A DNA stretch of 64,000 bases from an uncultured Sphingobacteriaceae bacterium (lineage in GTDB: Bacteria > Bacteroidota > Bacteroidia > Sphingobacteriales > Sphingobacteriaceae), in contig CAMPKC010000023.1 of assembly GCA_946887045.1 (NCBI GenBank), positions 1-64,000 on the forward strand, read 5' to 3'. Positions within the stretch are counted from its first letter, which is position 1; the number at the start of each line of letters is the position of its first letter. Shown here one piece after another: positions 29,288-40,139 of this stretch. A model generated the notes under the pieces. The model ran no database searches and was not told the DNA's origin. It saw nothing but the letters and a program-made list of their open reading frames with translations. Made by a program: the position numbers and the translations under genes.

Positions 29288-29425
29288 AACAAATGTTTTT
29301 TATAGGTTTTACATACAACAACTTTGTGATTCTTAAGTTTTCGCATATCTTAATTGTCTCTGCCGATAAAGCATCATCTTGAATTTTTTTTAAACTCAAA
29401 TCCATTTTTAATTGTATTGAATTAT

Positions 29426-29824
29426 ATGTTAACTAAAGAATTCGAAATGTTTTATTTTGATGATAAAACATTTATCAGTTTATGCAAGCAAATTGAAAGA
29501 GAGACCAAGGCTATGCAAGCCTACACTCGCGACAATGCGCACGACCTGCGCCTCGCCTATCAAAAGTTTGAACTTTTTTTAACTGTTTACTTCCGTAGCA
29601 GAAAAAGAGAAGATATTGATTATAAGACTGATGTACGCCTGGAGATTGCATCGGACATAAATCAAATGTCGGAACAGGATGATAATAGTGAAATTACAGA
29701 CGATTATTACTCTGAGCACTTTTTGAATGCTAAAGAAAAACTAGAACAAGTTATCGAAGATTTGATCTATCAGATTACAATGCGCAACCTGTCTATGAAC
29801 ACAGACGATATTGTTCAGGAATAG
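29426..29824 (+). CDS. Hypothetical acidic cytosolic protein
   Basis: A 132-aa product starting MLTKEFEMFYFDDKTF; the frame continues upstream only with a TTG at 29354. A second ATG at 29447 is equally possible. It is mainly helical and acidic (SEQDDNSEITDDYYSEHF). No membrane segment or known domain. Confidence 0.6.
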   Translation: MLTKEFEMFYFDDKTFISLCKQIERETKAMQAYTRDNAHDLRLAYQKFELFLTVYFRSRKREDIDYKTDVRLEIASDINQMSEQDDNSEITDDYYSEHFLNAKEKLEQVIEDLIYQITMRNLSMNTDDIVQE

Positions 29825-29860
29825 AATACCATATTATGTTTCGCATCCGATGATGATACC

Positions 29861-30727
29861 TTAGAAAATCAACCCGGGATCTACAACTGCCGACTCGCAA
29901 ATGTAAGTGGGCACAATACCGCTTGTTTTCATTTTGGTTTCTGCATCACCAGCCAATGTGTTACCCGAAAAAACCAGCACAGTATCTAACCCAAACTTAT
30001 TTCCGCCTAAAATATCAGTATACAAAGTATCACCTACCATTACGATATCTTTTTTTGCTATAGTTCTGTATTCCCGGATTAAGTCGTAAGCGAACATAAA
30101 CATTTGTGAGTCTGGCTTGCCGAAACGAATAAAGTCGCGTTCCACAATAGTCTCAATCATCCTTGCGACACCACCGACGGCAATCGCAACGTCGTTTTTA
30201 TTCACAGGATACGCGTAATCCGTATTTGCGACAATAACGGGAATCGGTCGCTTCCGAAGTAGATTTACTACTATGTTCAGATCTCTGGCCCAGTCGAAAC
30301 CTTCATCGTCAAGAAAAACAAGCGCTGTTACACGTTCGATGTTTGTGCTGTCGATTTCGCTAATTGGCAAGGTATGCAAACCGGAACTATCGAGGTAATG
30401 TGCAGAGTTTTCGGTTCCAAGATAGGCAACAATCCCTTCGTGTACTTTTAAATCAAGGTACTCTTTCGCGAGCATTCCGGATGAAATGATTCTGTCGGCA
30501 GAAGCAGCGGCAAGTCCCATTCTGTGGTATGAATCTGCCAACTGCGCAGGGCTTCTCGAAGCGTCGTTGGTGACTATATAATACTCCTTCTTTTGAGACT
30601 CAATGTATGCAAAGGTGGATTCGATACCGGGTAACAGTCCTTTGTAATTTTTTAAAACACCGAAAGCGTCAAAAAATATTACTTCATACTTATCAATGAT
30701 GGATTTGAAATTATCGATTTTTAACAT
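29861..30727 (-). CDS. HAD-IIA type hydrolase
   Basis: A 288-aa haloacid-dehalogenase-superfamily protein of the NagD/IIA kind. Motif I is FFDAFGVLKNYKGLLPG, motif II VTNDASRS, motif III/IV KPDSQMF and VMVGDTLYTDILGGNKFGLDTVLVFSG. In motif I the second Asp (general acid/base in DxD enzymes) is Phe, as in some IIA subfamilies, so the catalytic repertoire may differ from classical phosphatases. Third gene of a minus-strand set with an APH-like kinase and a glutamine-synthetase-like ligase (gaps 114 and 59 bp). Confidence 0.85.
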   Translation of the reverse strand: MLKIDNFKSIIDKYEVIFFDAFGVLKNYKGLLPGIESTFAYIESQKKEYYIVTNDASRSPAQLADSYHRMGLAAASADRIISSGMLAKEYLDLKVHEGIVAYLGTENSAHYLDSSGLHTLPISEIDSTNIERVTALVFLDDEGFDWARDLNIVVNLLRKRPIPVIVANTDYAYPVNKNDVAIAVGGVARMIETIVERDFIRFGKPDSQMFMFAYDLIREYRTIAKKDIVMVGDTLYTDILGGNKFGLDTVLVFSGNTLAGDAETKMKTSGIVPTYICESAVVDPGLIF

Positions 30728-30841
30728 TCAGACTGTTTATTTTTCTGATTTAATCATTTTTTTATAGAAAAAATGGAATTTATCATTTTTTTCTTAAATC
30801 CCGGAACTTAGAAACGGAAAAACACGCAATCAGCTAATTTA

Positions 30842-31879
30842 TCAGTTGAGTTTAAGTACATGAAGAATCTTCTGAGCGTCAAAATCACGGTCGACGGATG
30901 GCAAATAAATTTCGAACGCTTCGGACTGGAGTTTCTGGGCATACTGCTCGTTGAAAAAATACTTACCGTCCTTTATTACATAATTGAGGATAAAAAACCT
31001 GTAAGCCTCTTTCATAAAACGGATCTCATCAGCAGTTAATGGATTAACTTTATGATATTCTTCTAAAAAGATCATAAAACGATCTTCATTCAGCGTATCG
31101 ATGACATAACTGAAAACTGTTCGATCACCGACATTCGACACAACGCGACTAAAGAAATAAAAATCCATCATTCGCGAACTCATCCTGAACCAATCATAAT
31201 CCCATCTCGAATATAATTCAAAGTTTTTGGTGACTGAGAAATTTCCGATATTCCAATCAATAAATACTGGAATATTTTCAAAAGAACCCGCATTCAATTT
31301 CAGCCGGTTTTTCAAGAATAATTCACAGTGATATTTTAAATAATCGGCCTGCAGCCTAGTCCCAAACTGCTTTTCATTACGCCCGATTTGTTTAATGAGA
31401 ATTTGGATATCGGTACGTAAAGTTTTAGAGGATTTAGGAAGTACATTTTTCAATCTGGAACAAGCCCTGTGAAATTTGCCTATTTGCTGACCAAACTTTC
31501 GGATATGACCTTCTTCTAGCCTTTTCGGGAAACGCTTTATAACCCTTGATGGATTATAAAAAACAACCCAGGCATCAGTTTTTCCTTCTTTGAAACGATA
31601 CGTATATACTCTATTGTTTTTCAATAAAGATTTTGCCAATAGATTTTCGAAAGGGTAAAGCAGATTATTGGATAACGATTGTATGATGCGATGATCTTCG
31701 CGAAAATGTTCGAACTTACCAAAATTTGAAAGCTTCGCTATTATAATATCCTCATCTTCAAAGGTTATGCGATAAACATGATTAGTTGAAACCTGTGCGC
31801 TTATATCTTCAATGTCGCTAATTACTTTAGAGACATCATATCCTTCCCACGCTTTCTTTATTATTCTGGAAAAATCCAT
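30842..31879 (-). CDS. APH-like small-molecule kinase
   Basis: A 345-aa protein with an aminoglycoside-phosphotransferase/CotS-like fold. An N-lobe (NHVYRITFEDEDIIIAKLS, Lys for ATP) is followed by a catalytic segment VFIDWNIGNFSV that matches the HxDxxxxN loop with His lost but Asp and Asn kept, and SRWDYDWFR supplying the metal Asp. The substrate is probably a small metabolite, not a drug. Sits between the ligase and the HAD gene. Confidence 0.7.
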   Translation of the reverse strand: MDFSRIIKKAWEGYDVSKVISDIEDISAQVSTNHVYRITFEDEDIIIAKLSNFGKFEHFREDHRIIQSLSNNLLYPFENLLAKSLLKNNRVYTYRFKEGKTDAWVVFYNPSRVIKRFPKRLEEGHIRKFGQQIGKFHRACSRLKNVLPKSSKTLRTDIQILIKQIGRNEKQFGTRLQADYLKYHCELFLKNRLKLNAGSFENIPVFIDWNIGNFSVTKNFELYSRWDYDWFRMSSRMMDFYFFSRVVSNVGDRTVFSYVIDTLNEDRFMIFLEEYHKVNPLTADEIRFMKEAYRFFILNYVIKDGKYFFNEQYAQKLQSEAFEIYLPSVDRDFDAQKILHVLKLN

Positions 31880-31938
31880 TGCTTTAGATTAATTGCGCAA
31901 AGATGTCGCAATTATTAATAACCGGCTCAAAAAATAAT

Positions 31939-33297
31939 TTAAATAATTTCGAAATATCTTTTGAGCTCCCAATCGCTTACATGTTGAGAAAACTGCCTCC
32001 ACTCCCATAAGCGTGTTTGAGTAAAGTGTTCAACAAAATTCTCTCCAAAGAGTTCTTTGGCTATAGACGAATCTTTCATGGCATTGCTTGCTTCATTAAG
32101 ATTTACCGGCAACTTTCTGTGCTGTGAATTAGCATAAGCACTACCTACCGTAAGCGGCTTGTCCAGCGAAAGCTTATTTTTTATTCCATACAAACCGGAA
32201 GCCAGAGCGGCAGCAATTGCTAAATACGGATTGGTATCGGCGCCCGGAACCCTCATTTCGATCCTGGTATACCTTGCAGCCGAGTTAATTACCCGAACGG
32301 CTGTAGTTCTGTTCTCAACTCCCCAGGTCACTGTAGTTGGAGCCCATGCACCTTCTACCAAACGTTTATAGCTATTAACCGTTGGTGCATACATAGGCAA
32401 TATATGTGGCAGGCAATACAATTGTCCGGCTAAATACTGTTTCATTAAGTCGCTCATCTGATGTGTATCTTCAGAATTATAAAACAGATTCTCCGATTTG
32501 TCTTGGTTCCATAAACTCTGATGAATATGTCCGCTGCATCCAGGAAGATTCATATTCCACTTCGCCATAAATGAAGCCATAATTCCATGCTTGTAGGCAA
32601 TTTCTTTCACGGCTGTCTTCAAAAGCGTTGCCTTGTCTGCAGACTTTAAAACTTCATCGTAGATAATAGCAGCTTCGTAAACTCCGGGGCCGGTTTCTGT
32701 ATGTAAACCTTCGATTGGGATGTCGAATTTCCCTAAGAGATTGAATAAATCGTTGTTATAGTCAGCATATAAAGCCGGCCTTATAATCGAATAGCCAAAC
32801 ATTCCGGGAGTAATCGGCTGAATTTTCGTAAATTCCTTATCGTGTAATGATTGCGGCGTTTCATTAAAATTAAACCATTCGAATTCTTGTGAGAATGCGG
32901 GGAAATATCCCATATCACAGCATTCCGAAGCAATTTTCTTTAAAAGTGTACGAGGACAGGCAGCAAGACCGGGCGAATCTTTTTTACTAAAATCGGCAAT
33001 AAAAAAAGGAATGTTATCCTGCCAGGGGATAATACGAAAGGTAGAAAGATCTATGCGACACTGCTGATCCGGATATCCGGTATGCCATCCCGTAATCTTT
33101 ACATTATCATAAAGAACATCGTTGCTGTCCCAGCCAAAAACCACATCGCAAAAGCCATAGCCGCTTTCTAGACCCTCTAAAAATTTTTTTCGATGAATTA
33201 CTTTACCACGTAAAACACCATCGATATCAGCGAAAGCAAATTTCACTCTCTCGATCTCGTTATCATCCAAATATTTAATAATCTGAACTTTATCCAT
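31939..33297 (-). CDS. Glutamine-synthetase-family ligase (PuuA/GlnT-like)
   Basis: A 452-aa GSI-fold protein. The N-terminal beta-grasp (VKFAFADIDGVLRGKVIHRKKF) replaces the usual GlnA N-terminus. The catalytic core has GLHTETGPGVYEAAI, the ATP signature NLPGCSGHIHQSLW, and NRTTAVRVINSAARYTRIEMRVPGADTNPYLAIAAALASG. Such proteins usually gamma-glutamylate an amine (putrescine, isopropylamine) rather than make glutamine; glnN in this window already covers ammonia. First gene of the ligase-kinase-HAD set. Confidence 0.88.
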   Translation of the reverse strand: MDKVQIIKYLDDNEIERVKFAFADIDGVLRGKVIHRKKFLEGLESGYGFCDVVFGWDSNDVLYDNVKITGWHTGYPDQQCRIDLSTFRIIPWQDNIPFFIADFSKKDSPGLAACPRTLLKKIASECCDMGYFPAFSQEFEWFNFNETPQSLHDKEFTKIQPITPGMFGYSIIRPALYADYNNDLFNLLGKFDIPIEGLHTETGPGVYEAAIIYDEVLKSADKATLLKTAVKEIAYKHGIMASFMAKWNMNLPGCSGHIHQSLWNQDKSENLFYNSEDTHQMSDLMKQYLAGQLYCLPHILPMYAPTVNSYKRLVEGAWAPTTVTWGVENRTTAVRVINSAARYTRIEMRVPGADTNPYLAIAAALASGLYGIKNKLSLDKPLTVGSAYANSQHRKLPVNLNEASNAMKDSSIAKELFGENFVEHFTQTRLWEWRQFSQHVSDWELKRYFEII

Positions 33298-33582
33298 GCA
33301 AGCTAAAAAGGAATAAATACTCGTTAAATATAAGGTAAAACTTGGCTAATACGGAAAATAAAGACCCGGTTTGAATATGATATTAGTCTTTAAAAACGTA
33401 AATTACACCAGACAGAGACCGAGTAGAAACTCTCAGAACCAGGCATCCTGATGATGAGCAAGTCGATAGAAATCGTTCTTTTAGATTTACAAATGAATTA
33501 ATGATACAAACTGTAACCTTAGCAGTCAAAATCAGTATAGTGGAAAACTATCTTTTTTTTAGTGAATTATAACCCCGGATTT

Positions 33583-36500
33583 ATGTTAAGAAGCATTCTG
33601 CTTATTTTTATGCAGTTGACGGCGATCTATGCCTCTGCTCAAAACTTCAATTTTCGCTTTAACCGTTTAAATGTTACCGAAGGACTTTCGAGCAGTAGTA
33701 TAAAATCGATCATTCAAGATAAAAAAGGCTTTATATGGATAGGTACCGCAAACGGATTAAACAGGTTTGACGGCTATTCATGCAAAATATATCGACACAA
33801 ACCTAATAACCCTACAAGTTTGATTGACAATGACATTTTCGACTTATTTGAAGATTCTGATGCAAACCTTTGGGTAGGAACCTCCGGAGGACTGTGCATG
33901 TACGATAAAGAGAAAAATAATTTTATTCTCCATAAAGAAATGGACAGAACCAGAGCTAACAACTTTTTAGAAGATAAAAATGGAACTCTCTACTGTACAT
34001 CAGGACTAAGTATTTTCAGATATAACACAAAAGATAAGCTTTTTAAAAAATTCGCTGACCTTCCTTCGGAAGAGGTACAAAAAATGTTTATCGATTCATC
34101 TGGTACTTTTTGGGTAGTTTGTCCATCACAGATTTATTTTCTTGATAAAAACAAAGGAATCTTAACAAAACAGAAACATCTGCCAATCTCAGATATTACA
34201 GATGTTATTCAGGATCATTCCCGTAAGATTTGGATTGCTGCTAATAAAAAATTATTAATTTATGACCCACAAACAAAGGGCTTAGAACTCTACGAAAAAA
34301 GCCACATGTTTCCCAACATAATTACGATTTTAAAAGAAGACAGTAAGCACAGGCTCTGGGCAGGCAGTGTTAATGATGGTTTATCAGTTATAAGTAAGGA
34401 TAGAAAAACTGTCAATAAATACAATACCAAAGCAGGAGATTCGGAAAGTTTAAGCTTCAATACAGTAACAGATATCTTAGAAGACAATAGTCGACATATC
34501 TGGCTTGGCACATACGGAGGCGGCGTTAATCTTATTACTGAGAGAAATTTTGAAACCTATAAAAGCAATGTTTTTTCAACAAACAGCTTAAGCAACGATA
34601 ATATTGCTTCTTTAGGCGAAGATAATAACGGAAATATCTGGATAGGTACTGATGGCGGTGGTTTAAATAAGTTCAATCCTTCCACTAAAACATTTCAGAG
34701 GTTTCAGGCAAAGCCAGGAAACACGAATTCTATAAGCGCCAATGTTATTACTTCCATTCTTAAAGACAAACAAGGTTATTTATGGTTTGGATATTGGGAA
34801 GGCGGGCTTGATAAATATAACCCTTCCACTAACCAGTTCACACATTATAAAAAAACCGGGCAAGGTGGACCAGCTTCTCTGCTGCATCAGAGTGTGATGT
34901 ATTTATACGAAGACAAACAGGAAAACGTCTGGGTTCAAACGTTAAAAGGCTTAACACGATTAAATAGAGAAACTAATACGTTTGAAGATTTCACCCATCC
35001 GATTCCTGATCTAACCAACTACATTGTAAGTATGGTGGATGATAGCAATGGAAACTTGTGGCTGGGTACCTGGGCTGGATTAAGCCTGCTAGACAGAAAC
35101 ACAAAGAAATACACATTATTTCAGCATAGCGATAAGAATGTACATTCTTTAAGTAACAACAAAGTTTACGTCGTATTTGAAGACAGTAAAAAAAGGCTAT
35201 GGATTGGCACCGGAAACGGACTAAACCTGTTTGATAGAAAATCCCGGAAATTTACACGCGTGTATGAAGATGACGGCTTACCCAGTGATATAATATATGG
35301 CATTTTAGAAGACAAAAAAGGCAATTTGTGGCTGAGTACCGGAAATGGATTATGCCGTTATAATCCCCAAACAAAAGCTATCAAATCTTTCTATTCGCAA
35401 GATGGAATACAGGGTAATGAGTTTAAACAGAATACTTTTCTTAAATTAAAGTCGGGCGACCTGGTTTTTGGAGGCACTAGCGGTTTTACCATCTTTAATC
35501 CGGAGAAAATTGAAGAAAATAAAATCCCTCCTCCGGTAGTTTTTACCGACTTTCAAGTCTCTAACAGCTCTATCACTTCATACGATAAAGACTCGCCGCT
35601 TCAGCGCTCGATAAGCGATGCCGAAGAAATTAAATTATCATACAAACAATCCGTTTTTACTCTTGAATTTTCGGCCTTAAACTTTATATCATCCCAGAAT
35701 AATCAGTATGCATATTTCCTGGAAGGATTCGATAAAAAATGGAATTATGCCGGAACTCAAAGAAGAGTAACCTATACAAACCTCGATCCTGGGGAGTATA
35801 TATTTAAAGTTAAAGCCGCAAATAATGATGGTGTATGGAACCCCAGATATACCAGTATTAAAATTATCATAACACCACCATTTTGGAAAACCTGGTGGTT
35901 CAGAAGCTTGTCTATTCTGTTATTAATAGGAGGGGCCTATTCCTTTTACAGGTATCGCCTCAGTGCTATTGAAACACAGAAAAAAGAACTGGAAAAACAG
36001 GTCGAGGAACGTACATCTCAAATCAGAGAACAATCTGCCACATTGCAGGATTTAAACGAAGAGCTTCAGGCACAATCTGAAGAGTTGCAAACACAGGCGG
36101 AAGAGTTGCAAATTAAATCTGAGGAAGAATATAAAGCCCGTAAGGAAGCCGAGTTAGCTAATCAGGCCAAGAGCACCTTCCTGGCTACAATGAGTCACGA
36201 AATCCGAACTCCAATGAACGGAGTTCTCGGGATGACTTCTTTATTATGCGAAACCAATCTCGACGATGAACAAAGAGACTACGCCGAAACTATTCTGAAT
36301 AGCGGCGAAGCCCTTTTAACAGTAATCAACGATATCCTTGACTTCTCAAAAATTGAGTCAGGCAATATGGAATTAGACCCGCATTCCTTTGAGCTGAGAA
36401 AATGCATCGAAGAAGTTCTGGACCTTTTTGCCACCAAAGCATCGCAAGCTGGTATCGATTTAGTTTATTTAATAGACCCGAAAATTCCTGTACAAATTTT

Positions 36501-37704
36501 TGCAGACAGCCTGAGAATAAGACAAGTCCTGATTAACCTCATCGGAAATGCGTTAAAATTCACTTCACAGGGAGAAGTTTTCATCGGTGTTTCTATGATA
36601 AAGCAAGAGAAGGAAGATTTACAACTGGGCTTTGAAATTACGGACACAGGTATAGGTATACCGGAAGACAAATTGGGCCGCTTATTTAAAGCGTTCACCC
36701 AGGTTGATTCATCGACCACGAGAAAATATGGCGGCACTGGCTTGGGTTTGGTAATTTGCGAACGGCTGGTATGCCTGATGGAAGGCACGATTTCTGTTCA
36801 AAGTAAAGAAGGCATCGGAACAAGTTTTAAATTCGACATTTGCTGTAAGCAGAGCAATGAAGTGCCTAAATCGACGGTTTATCTCGGCACAGCAGGTTGC
36901 GAAGGAAAACGGGTTTTGATAGTTGATGATAACGAAACTAACCTTAAGATTTTAAAAACCCAGCTTGAACAATGGAAATTAATTCCTACCGTTGCCTCGT
37001 CCGGCCCTGATGCTTTAAAAATACTGGAGCGCGACGAACTGTTCGATTTAATTATTTCGGATATGCAAATGCCAACAATGGACGGTGTAGAATTTGGCAC
37101 AGCCGTGAAGGGAAAATACCCTTCAATTCCGATTGTTTTATTAAGCTCTATAGGAGATGAAACACAAAAAAAATACTCCCATATATTTTCAGCTATTTTA
37201 ACAAAGCCAGTTAAACAGCAGCAATTATTAAGAGTTGTACAAACCCACTTGAATCCGCTGCCAAACCGGGCGGAGGTACAAAGAACGAAAACGGACAATG
37301 TGCTTTCGGAAGCTTTTTCGCAGCAATTTCCATTGCATATTTTAATAGCAGAAGATAACTTAATAAACCAAAAGCTGATTATTAGGGTACTTAACAAATT
37401 AGGGTATCAGCCAGACCTTGCAGATAATGGCCAGGAAGCAATTAACATGCTGAGGGAAAATTCTTATGACATCATATTGATGGACGTTCAGATGCCGGTT
37501 ATGGACGGACTTGAAGCTACAAAAGCGATAAGAACCGGATCTGACACGCAACCTGTAATAGTAGCAATGACCGCAAATGCCCTTATTGAAGACCGCGAAA
37601 TTTGTTTGCAGGCCGGCATGGACAGATACATTTCAAAACCTATTAAATTAGAAGAACTGAAGAATACTTTATCCGAAGTATCCAGGCAATTGCATAAAGC
37701 ATAA
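33583..37704 (+). CDS. Hybrid histidine kinase with beta-propeller sensor
   Basis: About 1373 aa. A signal peptide ([20 protein letters not shown]) leads a periplasmic sensor of repeated Reg_prop blades (DxxGxxWIGTxxGL, residues about 25-650) and a Y_Y_Y domain (about 690-760). One helix ([19 protein letters not shown]) joins to a coiled coil, HisKA ([15 protein letters not shown]), HATPase and two receivers ([24 protein letters not shown]). Unlike classic HTCS proteins there is no AraC output domain. I start at ATG 33583; GTG 33562 is upstream in frame. It faces a second hybrid kinase tail to tail. Confidence 0.92.
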   Translation: MLRSILLIFMQLTAIYASAQNFNFRFNRLNVTEGLSSSSIKSIIQDKKGFIWIGTANGLNRFDGYSCKIYRHKPNNPTSLIDNDIFDLFEDSDANLWVGTSGGLCMYDKEKNNFILHKEMDRTRANNFLEDKNGTLYCTSGLSIFRYNTKDKLFKKFADLPSEEVQKMFIDSSGTFWVVCPSQIYFLDKNKGILTKQKHLPISDITDVIQDHSRKIWIAANKKLLIYDPQTKGLELYEKSHMFPNIITILKEDSKHRLWAGSVNDGLSVISKDRKTVNKYNTKAGDSESLSFNTVTDILEDNSRHIWLGTYGGGVNLITERNFETYKSNVFSTNSLSNDNIASLGEDNNGNIWIGTDGGGLNKFNPSTKTFQRFQAKPGNTNSISANVITSILKDKQGYLWFGYWEGGLDKYNPSTNQFTHYKKTGQGGPASLLHQSVMYLYEDKQENVWVQTLKGLTRLNRETNTFEDFTHPIPDLTNYIVSMVDDSNGNLWLGTWAGLSLLDRNTKKYTLFQHSDKNVHSLSNNKVYVVFEDSKKRLWIGTGNGLNLFDRKSRKFTRVYEDDGLPSDIIYGILEDKKGNLWLSTGNGLCRYNPQTKAIKSFYSQDGIQGNEFKQNTFLKLKSGDLVFGGTSGFTIFNPEKIEENKIPPPVVFTDFQVSNSSITSYDKDSPLQRSISDAEEIKLSYKQSVFTLEFSALNFISSQNNQYAYFLEGFDKKWNYAGTQRRVTYTNLDPGEYIFKVKAANNDGVWNPRYTSIKIIITPPFWKTWWFRSLSILLLIGGAYSFYRYRLSAIETQKKELEKQVEERTSQIREQSATLQDLNEELQAQSEELQTQAEELQIKSEEEYKARKEAELANQAKSTFLATMSHEIRTPMNGVLGMTSLLCETNLDDEQRDYAETILNSGEALLTVINDILDFSKIESGNMELDPHSFELRKCIEEVLDLFATKASQAGIDLVYLIDPKIPVQIFADSLRIRQVLINLIGNALKFTSQGEVFIGVSMIKQEKEDLQLGFEITDTGIGIPEDKLGRLFKAFTQVDSSTTRKYGGTGLGLVICERLVCLMEGTISVQSKEGIGTSFKFDICCKQSNEVPKSTVYLGTAGCEGKRVLIVDDNETNLKILKTQLEQWKLIPTVASSGPDALKILERDELFDLIISDMQMPTMDGVEFGTAVKGKYPSIPIVLLSSIGDETQKKYSHIFSAILTKPVKQQQLLRVVQTHLNPLPNRAEVQRTKTDNVLSEAFSQQFPLHILIAEDNLINQKLIIRVLNKLGYQPDLADNGQEAINMLRENSYDIILMDVQMPVMDGLEATKAIRTGSDTQPVIVAMTANALIEDREICLQAGMDRYISKPIKLEELKNTLSEVSRQLHKA

Positions 37705-37813
37705 GATTAGGCCCGGAATGAAGGTTTTTATATACAGTCCCTTGCTTTGTACCGTATATTTTTAGGAGTTTAATCTCCGCGGCGGAGGTACACACTGTAC
37801 GGAGAAAATCGAA

Positions 37814-39988
37814 CTATTTAAGTTTGTTTGCAGAGATATCTTTTAGAACCTTAACGAGTGTTTCGAGATCGAACGGTTTTGAGATGTAGTTATCCATTCC
37901 AGCCTTAAGGCATGCTTCACGGTCTTCGGCCATTGCGTTGGCCGTTACCGCCACAATTTTCGGTTGCCATTCCTGCTGTTTTCTAATCAGCCTGGTAGCC
38001 TCTAAACCATCTAATTCAGGCATCAAGACATCCATCAGTATAACATCATATTTCTGTTTGCCAGCCATATCAACAGCCTCTTTTCCATTTGAGGCGAGTG
38101 ACGCTTTATAGCCTAATTTATCAAGCACTTTTAATGCAAGCTTCTGATTAATCAAATTATCTTCGGCTACAAGGATATTGAGTGGGTGAAGCTCGGCAAA
38201 CTCGTTTGAGAGAATCATCCCCTCCCGGCTTCCGACATTTATCCCCATATTTTTTTGAAGCTGATTTTGTACAAGATTGAATAGTTGCGCCTGCTTAACG
38301 GGTTTTGTTAATACAGCGCAAAATAATCCGGGATACTTTGAACGGCTTTCATCTCCAACAGAGCTTAACAATGCTATGGGAATTTTTGAGTGCCTGTTTT
38401 TTATGATAGTTGCTAAAGCTACACCATCCAACTCATGCATTCTCATATCGGTAATGATCAGATCAAACTGGCTATCATCGGATAATATTGCCAATGCATC
38501 TTTACCAGAACCAGCTTGTACAGAATCGATCTTCCACTGCTTCAATTGCTCTTTCAAAATAAAAAGATTGGTATTGTTGTCGTCAACAACCAGTATCCTT
38601 CTTCCAGCTAAAGAAACCAACTCCATGTCTGCAACTTCTTTCGCCTGCAACACAAAACTGGATTTTATGGAGAAGGAAAAAACCGAACCTGCCCCTTCCG
38701 TACTTTCAACATTGATTTCTCCCCCCATTAAATTCACCAATCGTTTACTTATGATAAGACCCAGACCAGTGCCACCGTATTTCCTGGTAGTTGAAGAGTC
38801 GACCTGTGCAAACGCATTGAATAAGCGGGATCGCTTATTTTCCGGAATACCAATTCCGGTGTCTTTTACTTCGAATGCAATTTCACACTCGTTGTCAAGT
38901 ATCTTATTTAATTTTACTTTCACAAACACTTCTCCTGAGTGTGTAAACTTCAATGCGTTGCCTACCAGGTTAATAAGAATTTGCCGTAATCTAAATCCAT
39001 CGCCAACTATAGTTTGAGGTAAAGAATGATCAACATAATAGACCAGATCCAAACCCCGATCATCTGCTTTTACTGCAAACAAGTCTAATGCATCTTCAAC
39101 ACATTGCCTCAAATTAAATTGATGATAATCCAATTCCATCATGCCTGATTCGATTTTAGAAAAATCTAAAATGTCATTAATGACAGTTAGCAGAGCATCC
39201 GCGCTGGTACGGATTGAATAAACGTATTCCTTTTGCTCATCGCTTAGAAATGTTTCATTTAAAAGCGAGGCCATTCCGATGACGCCATTCATCGGCGTCC
39301 TTATCTCATGGCTCATCGTGGCTAAAAAAATGCTTTTGGCTTCGTTCGCTTTCTCTGCTTCCAGGCGTGCCTGATCGGCTTCCTGACGCAAAAAGCGCTC
39401 CTGATCCTTTTGCTGATTGTAACTATTTCTTATATGTCGTGTAATGAAAAATATCACACCGACAACCACCAAATAGGAATATGCCAGATCTATAAAACGC
39501 TGTGTTTCGCTCTGATATGTATTCACGATCAGATGCGGAAAATAGTTCTCAAAGGCTAATAAAGCAACTACGATTACGAGGTTAACAGGCACCCAAATCC
39601 TGTTTTGTTTCGCTGAAGCAACAGCTATAATTAAAAATGTTGAAAGTATAAATATCAGCAGCGTTGGGCCGTCAGCACCTGAATTCAAATAGTAATTTAC
39701 AATGAACAAAAGATTACTTAAGACAATATAAATGACTACGGCTGTTCCTGTTTTGTGTTTAAATCGTGATAAATAATAAATCCCCGTGACCAAGACAGCG
39801 ACGCATAGCATCAAAACTGCAAGCTCGGGAAGGCCCAGAAAATAATTGAACGGAACATTGTGAAACAGTACTGCGATTGATACGAGGCAAACGGCATGAA
39901 AAATTCTGGTTTCTAAAGAAATTACGCCGGGTTTATCTAATAGATAGCTTATTATTTCTTTAATTTTTGATATCCAATTCAAATTCAT
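37814..39988 (-). CDS. Hybrid histidine kinase with membrane-embedded sensor
   Basis: A 724-aa protein with about six N-terminal helices (residues 25-195) and no extracellular domain. It continues with a short coiled coil, HisKA ([18 protein letters not shown]), HATPase ([36 protein letters not shown]) and two receivers ([26 protein letters not shown]). From HisKA onward it closely parallels the neighbouring kinase at 33.6-37.7 kb, so the kinase-receiver modules look like an ancient inverted duplication with different sensors. No DNA-binding output is attached. Confidence 0.92.
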   Translation of the reverse strand: MNLNWISKIKEIISYLLDKPGVISLETRIFHAVCLVSIAVLFHNVPFNYFLGLPELAVLMLCVAVLVTGIYYLSRFKHKTGTAVVIYIVLSNLLFIVNYYLNSGADGPTLLIFILSTFLIIAVASAKQNRIWVPVNLVIVVALLAFENYFPHLIVNTYQSETQRFIDLAYSYLVVVGVIFFITRHIRNSYNQQKDQERFLRQEADQARLEAEKANEAKSIFLATMSHEIRTPMNGVIGMASLLNETFLSDEQKEYVYSIRTSADALLTVINDILDFSKIESGMMELDYHQFNLRQCVEDALDLFAVKADDRGLDLVYYVDHSLPQTIVGDGFRLRQILINLVGNALKFTHSGEVFVKVKLNKILDNECEIAFEVKDTGIGIPENKRSRLFNAFAQVDSSTTRKYGGTGLGLIISKRLVNLMGGEINVESTEGAGSVFSFSIKSSFVLQAKEVADMELVSLAGRRILVVDDNNTNLFILKEQLKQWKIDSVQAGSGKDALAILSDDSQFDLIITDMRMHELDGVALATIIKNRHSKIPIALLSSVGDESRSKYPGLFCAVLTKPVKQAQLFNLVQNQLQKNMGINVGSREGMILSNEFAELHPLNILVAEDNLINQKLALKVLDKLGYKASLASNGKEAVDMAGKQKYDVILMDVLMPELDGLEATRLIRKQQEWQPKIVAVTANAMAEDREACLKAGMDNYISKPFDLETLVKVLKDISANKLK

Positions 39989-40139
39989 TGAGATGCTGTC
40001 CCTCTGGTATCTCCCCTAATTATTAGCCTGATAATAATACTAATTTATACGTAAGAGCTTGGTTTATGTTTATGCTAATCCAGCAACATGATCTGTGCTG
40101 ATGTTTATTCTTCCAAATTGATTCATTTTTTTCAGAGCT

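Noticed and set aside
38277..39017. 246-codon plus-strand frame inside the second hybrid kinase
   Set aside because: It is antisense to HATPase and receiver motifs that are intact on the minus strand; no domain of its own.
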